Assembly: GCA_004299555.1 (NCBI GenBank)
Contig: SCQU01000017.1
Span: forward strand, 1-64,000
Length of the DNA: 64,000 nucleotides
Source of the DNA: Rhodanobacteraceae bacterium
Lineage (GTDB): Bacteria; Pseudomonadota; Gammaproteobacteria; Xanthomonadales; Rhodanobacteraceae
Reading direction: 5' to 3'
Below, in pieces: positions 61,370-64,000 of the stretch; positions within the stretch are counted from its first letter, which is position 1; each line of letters begins with the position of its first letter. The position numbers were made by a program, and so were the translations under genes. The notes below the pieces were generated by a model. It made no database searches. It saw only the letters and a program-made list of their open reading frames with translations, and was not told where the DNA came from.

Positions 61370-63427
61370 TTATCCCGCCGTCCGAATGCGCGGAACCACT
61401 TCATTCGCGCCGGCTTCCGGCGCAGCATGTGCGCTACAAAGAAGCCGGCTCAACCGCTTGCGTTCGCCCGTACGCTGCCGCTGACTCAACGGTAGATAAC
61501 CAGGATGCGCTCGACCAATGATCTGTTGTCCTGCATTGGAAAGCACCATGCGCAAGTACCGGCAGACCAGCCGGTTGCCTTGGTGATCTGACGCGTGTAC
61601 GTAGATATAGAGGTAGCGATCGAGCGGGTACCCACCGGAGACGATGTCCTGTCGGGAACCCGTTGTGACGTAGCCTCCTGCGAGACGGATGCCGAGTACG
61701 CGCACGTGGCTGTTCGCCTGGTTTAGATCGGCGAAGCACAGCGCACCGCGATCGGACGCGACATGCCGGAGTACTGCGCGGGATTCGGGAAAACCAAGGT
61801 AACCCGGCGCGTAATGCCGTTTACCCAATAGCTGGGTGCGCATGAACCGCCCCAGCGCGGTGTCCGCTGCCAAGCCGCACGGAGCGATGGCAAGTGCCGC
61901 CCACGCGCCTCTGAGTCCCAGTTGCGACCAGGTGATCGGACCGGAACTCGTGAATACCAAGCGCAGCGCCCGCATGTCGATGGTACGCAGCGGATTTGCA
62001 CGGTTGACGAAGATCGCAAGCGGAGATGATTTTGCGCGGGGGTCGAGCGCTGCGTGCGCGACCGCAAATCGCAATGGGTCACTACCGGTTTGGCGCCGGT
62101 AAGCGGATAACTCGGACTTCGAAAATGTGGCGCCCATGGGCGCGAACAAGCTGGTGCCATCGGCCAGCGCAGCCGGCGCGCTTCGCGTGCCAGGAAGAAT
62201 CAACTTGAAGTGCGTGCCCGGAAACAATCGCGTAAAGCGGTGGTCGAGCGCTTCGAGCATCCAACGCATGTCGTTGTAGCCCACGATCCGGATCGCACCC
62301 GTTGAGGTGAAGTAGGCCGGCCGCGTCGACCGTTGCGCACCGGTGCCCGTTCGTATATGCGTCCGGCACGCGTGGCGCAACTGTCCATCTGCCACTCCGC
62401 GCTGCACGCTGGTAAGCGCCATGAATCGCATGGGGCCGCCGGCGATCTGTGCTTGCCCGGCCTGACCGAGTATGTAGGTCAGAACGCGACACGCAGGCGC
62501 CGAGAGGGTGCCTGCGGCGGTCGCGGGAAAGCCCAGGTAGATTTCGCGCTCCAGCGCGTACTCACCGGTAGCAACGGCAGCGGCCGAGCCTGTGACGTAG
62601 GGCACGCCGCGGATCCTGGCGATCGGTACCGCGCGCACGGCCGCAGTGCCATACCCGAAGCCACTGTAGCTGATGCCGTCCGGATCATGACCGACGGCCT
62701 GAACGATGGCCGCCAGTGCGCTCCGATGGGGCGAATCGCGCTCGATCCGCAGGTTGCTGCGCCAATGGCGTCCGTGCAGGACATGCAGATCCAAGTAATT
62801 CACGATGCCAGGCGGGTTGCCCGACGCGCGTTTGGGCTCCATCCCGTAGACGTGTACTGGGCGTGTGGCCCAGCGTCCGCCAAGACCAAGTTGACCCCAA
62901 GTCAGGCGGTCCGCGGAAGGGCGCGACGCACCCGCCGCGAAGATCTTCTCCAGTTGCAGCAACGTCAGTCCGTGGATGGAGTTGGCGCGGTTCACGTAAA
63001 TCGCCAACGCGAACGTCCCATGCGGCGTCGCAAAACTGCCCCGCGCCACCGGTATGACGATCAGCGGGTGTCCGATCCGCTTGAACGCCACGATCTCCGA
63101 GGGGAACGGTTCGCGCGCGAAACTGATGCAATTTGCCTTTCCCACGAGGGCTGCCGCCACGCCTCCGGCGGAAAAGCGTGTGGTGTCGGGAACCTGCACC
63201 ACGAAGCGAGGATCGAGCACGCGCATCGCGTTTGCCCAGCGTACCAGCAGCGCCCGCATGGTAAGCGCACCCGAACACCGCAGGTCCGATCGATCCGCGA
63301 GGCCGCTGCCCGTGGACGGACGCGTTGTCGGCGTCGTAGCCAAGGAGTGGCCCGAAAACCATAGCAGTCCGAGTATCAGCAGCCCCGTAGCGGCCGAGCG
63401 CATACAGCATGGCAGGGCGGCGAACAT
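61370..63427 (-). CDS. Tandem PstS-like periplasmic binding protein
   Basis: A 685-residue exported protein. Signal helix at residues 9-28 (SAATGLLILGLLWFSGHS). It consists of two related halves. Half 1: CSGALTMRALLVRWANAM, ISFAREPFPSEIVAF, FALAIYVNRANSIHGLTLLQLEKIF, TWGQLGLGGRWA, ILGQAGQAQIAGGPMRFMAL. Half 2: IRIVGYNDMRWMLEALDH, SLFAPMGATFSKSEL, PLAIFVNRANPLRTIDMRALRLVF, TWSQLGLRGAWA, VLSNAGQQIIGRAHPGYLPL. This is PBP-like fold doubled by internal duplication. Ligand unknown. Start at 63427 lies after the upstream gene's stop at 63483. Confidence 0.8.
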   Translation of the reverse strand: MFAALPCCMRSAATGLLILGLLWFSGHSLATTPTTRPSTGSGLADRSDLRCSGALTMRALLVRWANAMRVLDPRFVVQVPDTTRFSAGGVAAALVGKANCISFAREPFPSEIVAFKRIGHPLIVIPVARGSFATPHGTFALAIYVNRANSIHGLTLLQLEKIFAAGASRPSADRLTWGQLGLGGRWATRPVHVYGMEPKRASGNPPGIVNYLDLHVLHGRHWRSNLRIERDSPHRSALAAIVQAVGHDPDGISYSGFGYGTAAVRAVPIARIRGVPYVTGSAAAVATGEYALEREIYLGFPATAAGTLSAPACRVLTYILGQAGQAQIAGGPMRFMALTSVQRGVADGQLRHACRTHIRTGTGAQRSTRPAYFTSTGAIRIVGYNDMRWMLEALDHRFTRLFPGTHFKLILPGTRSAPAALADGTSLFAPMGATFSKSELSAYRRQTGSDPLRFAVAHAALDPRAKSSPLAIFVNRANPLRTIDMRALRLVFTSSGPITWSQLGLRGAWAALAIAPCGLAADTALGRFMRTQLLGKRHYAPGYLGFPESRAVLRHVASDRGALCFADLNQANSHVRVLGIRLAGGYVTTGSRQDIVSGGYPLDRYLYIYVHASDHQGNRLVCRYLRMVLSNAGQQIIGRAHPGYLPLSQRQRTGERKRLSRLLCSAHAAPEAGANEVVPRIRTAG

Positions 63428-63482
63428 TCCGGTTCTGAATCCCAGCAACGTGCCGTGCGACCGATCCCGGACTGCCCGGTGA

Positions 63483-64000
63483 TCATGACCCCGAAATCGA
63501 CCATAACACGATGGCATCGAACAAGGCCTTGCCCTGTGGTGTGAGATAGCTGAAGGTCGGATTGTCCAAGCCCATCAACGCACGTCGAGCCGGGGCGATG
63601 AAGCCGTCTACCATCGGCGCACCCTTTGGATACCCGAATATCGCACTTTGGGAGGGTGCATTCGGCAGCGTTGCGATGACGATGGCGTTCGGACCCGGGC
63701 TGGCCCATTTGACCACGCTGGGGTGCTGCGCGAACTGGACCAAGCCGGCCGGCAATCCGGCTGCCATGGGGCTCCAGGAACCGACGATGTCGAGAAAATC
63801 GTCGGGCGGATCATCACTTTCGCGCTCCTCGCCGTACTCGCCGTAGTCGACGTAGCGATGGCGCCCAACCAAGTGCAGGGCATCGGCATCCAACCCTTCC
63901 AGCGCCAGTACCGGGACCGGCGCGTCGGCGTATTTGCCCGCAAGTTTGTATTTGGAGCAGGTCGAAGAAATGATCACCAGGTTCTTGCCATGGGCGCGCG
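63483..64000 (-). CDS. Unknown protein, 5' end cut by window edge
   Basis: The reading frame is open through base 64000, so the gene continues beyond the window; 172 codons are visible. The end PTFSYLTPQGKALFDAIVLW is like the end of ThuA/amidotransferase-like modules in exported proteins. Upstream holds VIISSTCSKYKLAGKYADAPVPVLALEG, fitting a Rossmann-like core. It is 55 bases before the tandem PBP gene, same strand. Assignment is weak. Confidence 0.5.
   Translation of the reverse strand, partial: RAHGKNLVIISSTCSKYKLAGKYADAPVPVLALEGLDADALHLVGRHRYVDYGEYGEERESDDPPDDFLDIVGSWSPMAAGLPAGLVQFAQHPSVVKWASPGPNAIVIATLPNAPSQSAIFGYPKGAPMVDGFIAPARRALMGLDNPTFSYLTPQGKALFDAIVLWSISGS

Noticed and set aside
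1-64000. CRISPR array
   Set aside because: No regularly spaced direct repeats and no cas gene were found on reading through the window.

Overview
This window is GC-rich DNA from a gammaproteobacterium, most likely of the order Xanthomonadales (Rhodanobacteraceae/Xanthomonadaceae side). The main reason is the chromosomal core at 14.0-21.0 kb: rpsI-rplM, coq7, speD, a Clp-type CRP homologue that carries the Glu next to the binding-pocket Arg, and a HAD phosphatase coupled to trpC-trpD-trpG. This assignment rests on gene content and order as I know them; no database search was possible.

Layout. (1) 1-2.5 kb is gene debris: a twice-frameshifted, truncated integron integrase joined to a fragment of a lipid-A-biosynthesis N-terminal (LAB_N) gene, an intact PepSY protein and the C-terminal remnant of an asparagine synthetase. 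(2) 2.8-12.1 kb is a one-direction cluster (all minus strand): YncE-like propeller protein, two-component regulator and sensor, DUF2127 membrane protein, TolC-like outer-membrane protein, adaptor and heavy-metal-type RND pump. (3) 12.8-14.1 kb is a tyrosine integrase next to the 3' end of a tRNA-Gln(CUG), a normal island boundary. (4) 14.2-21.0 kb is the chromosomal core. (5) 21.2-46.7 kb is an accessory, defence-like region. It contains a broken duplicate of an ATPase gene, an HNH nuclease, an HsdR-N-like nuclease, a divergent AAA ATPase, a tightly packed six-gene operon (SNF2 helicase, AAA ATPase, subtilisin-like protease, type III Mod, RhuM, type III Res), twin short RadC proteins, a LytS/LytTR two-component pair, a secreted BAAT-like hydrolase and a PHP-SMC ATPase of the TrlF type. 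(6) 47.7-61.1 kb is a nearly complete VirB2-VirB11/VirD4 type IV secretion cluster with an entry-exclusion-like lipoprotein and an LPD7-domain protein, but no relaxase in the window. (7) 61.4-64.0 kb is a protein built of two tandem phosphate-binding-protein-like halves, then a gene cut by the window edge.

How it works together. The helicase-to-Res operon (25.8-37.5 kb) is the most interesting part. An IetAS-like ATPase/protease pair lies between a RapA-like SNF2 helicase and a type III restriction-modification system that itself carries a RhuM gene. Four of the five junctions are overlaps of 4 nt or gaps of 5 nt, and the fifth is 9 nt, so the genes are probably made together. I infer one composite anti-phage or anti-plasmid system; this exact combination does not match a named system known to me. 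The radC pair, TrlF-like protein and T4SS genes indicate that much of 21-61 kb came in on conjugative or integrative elements.
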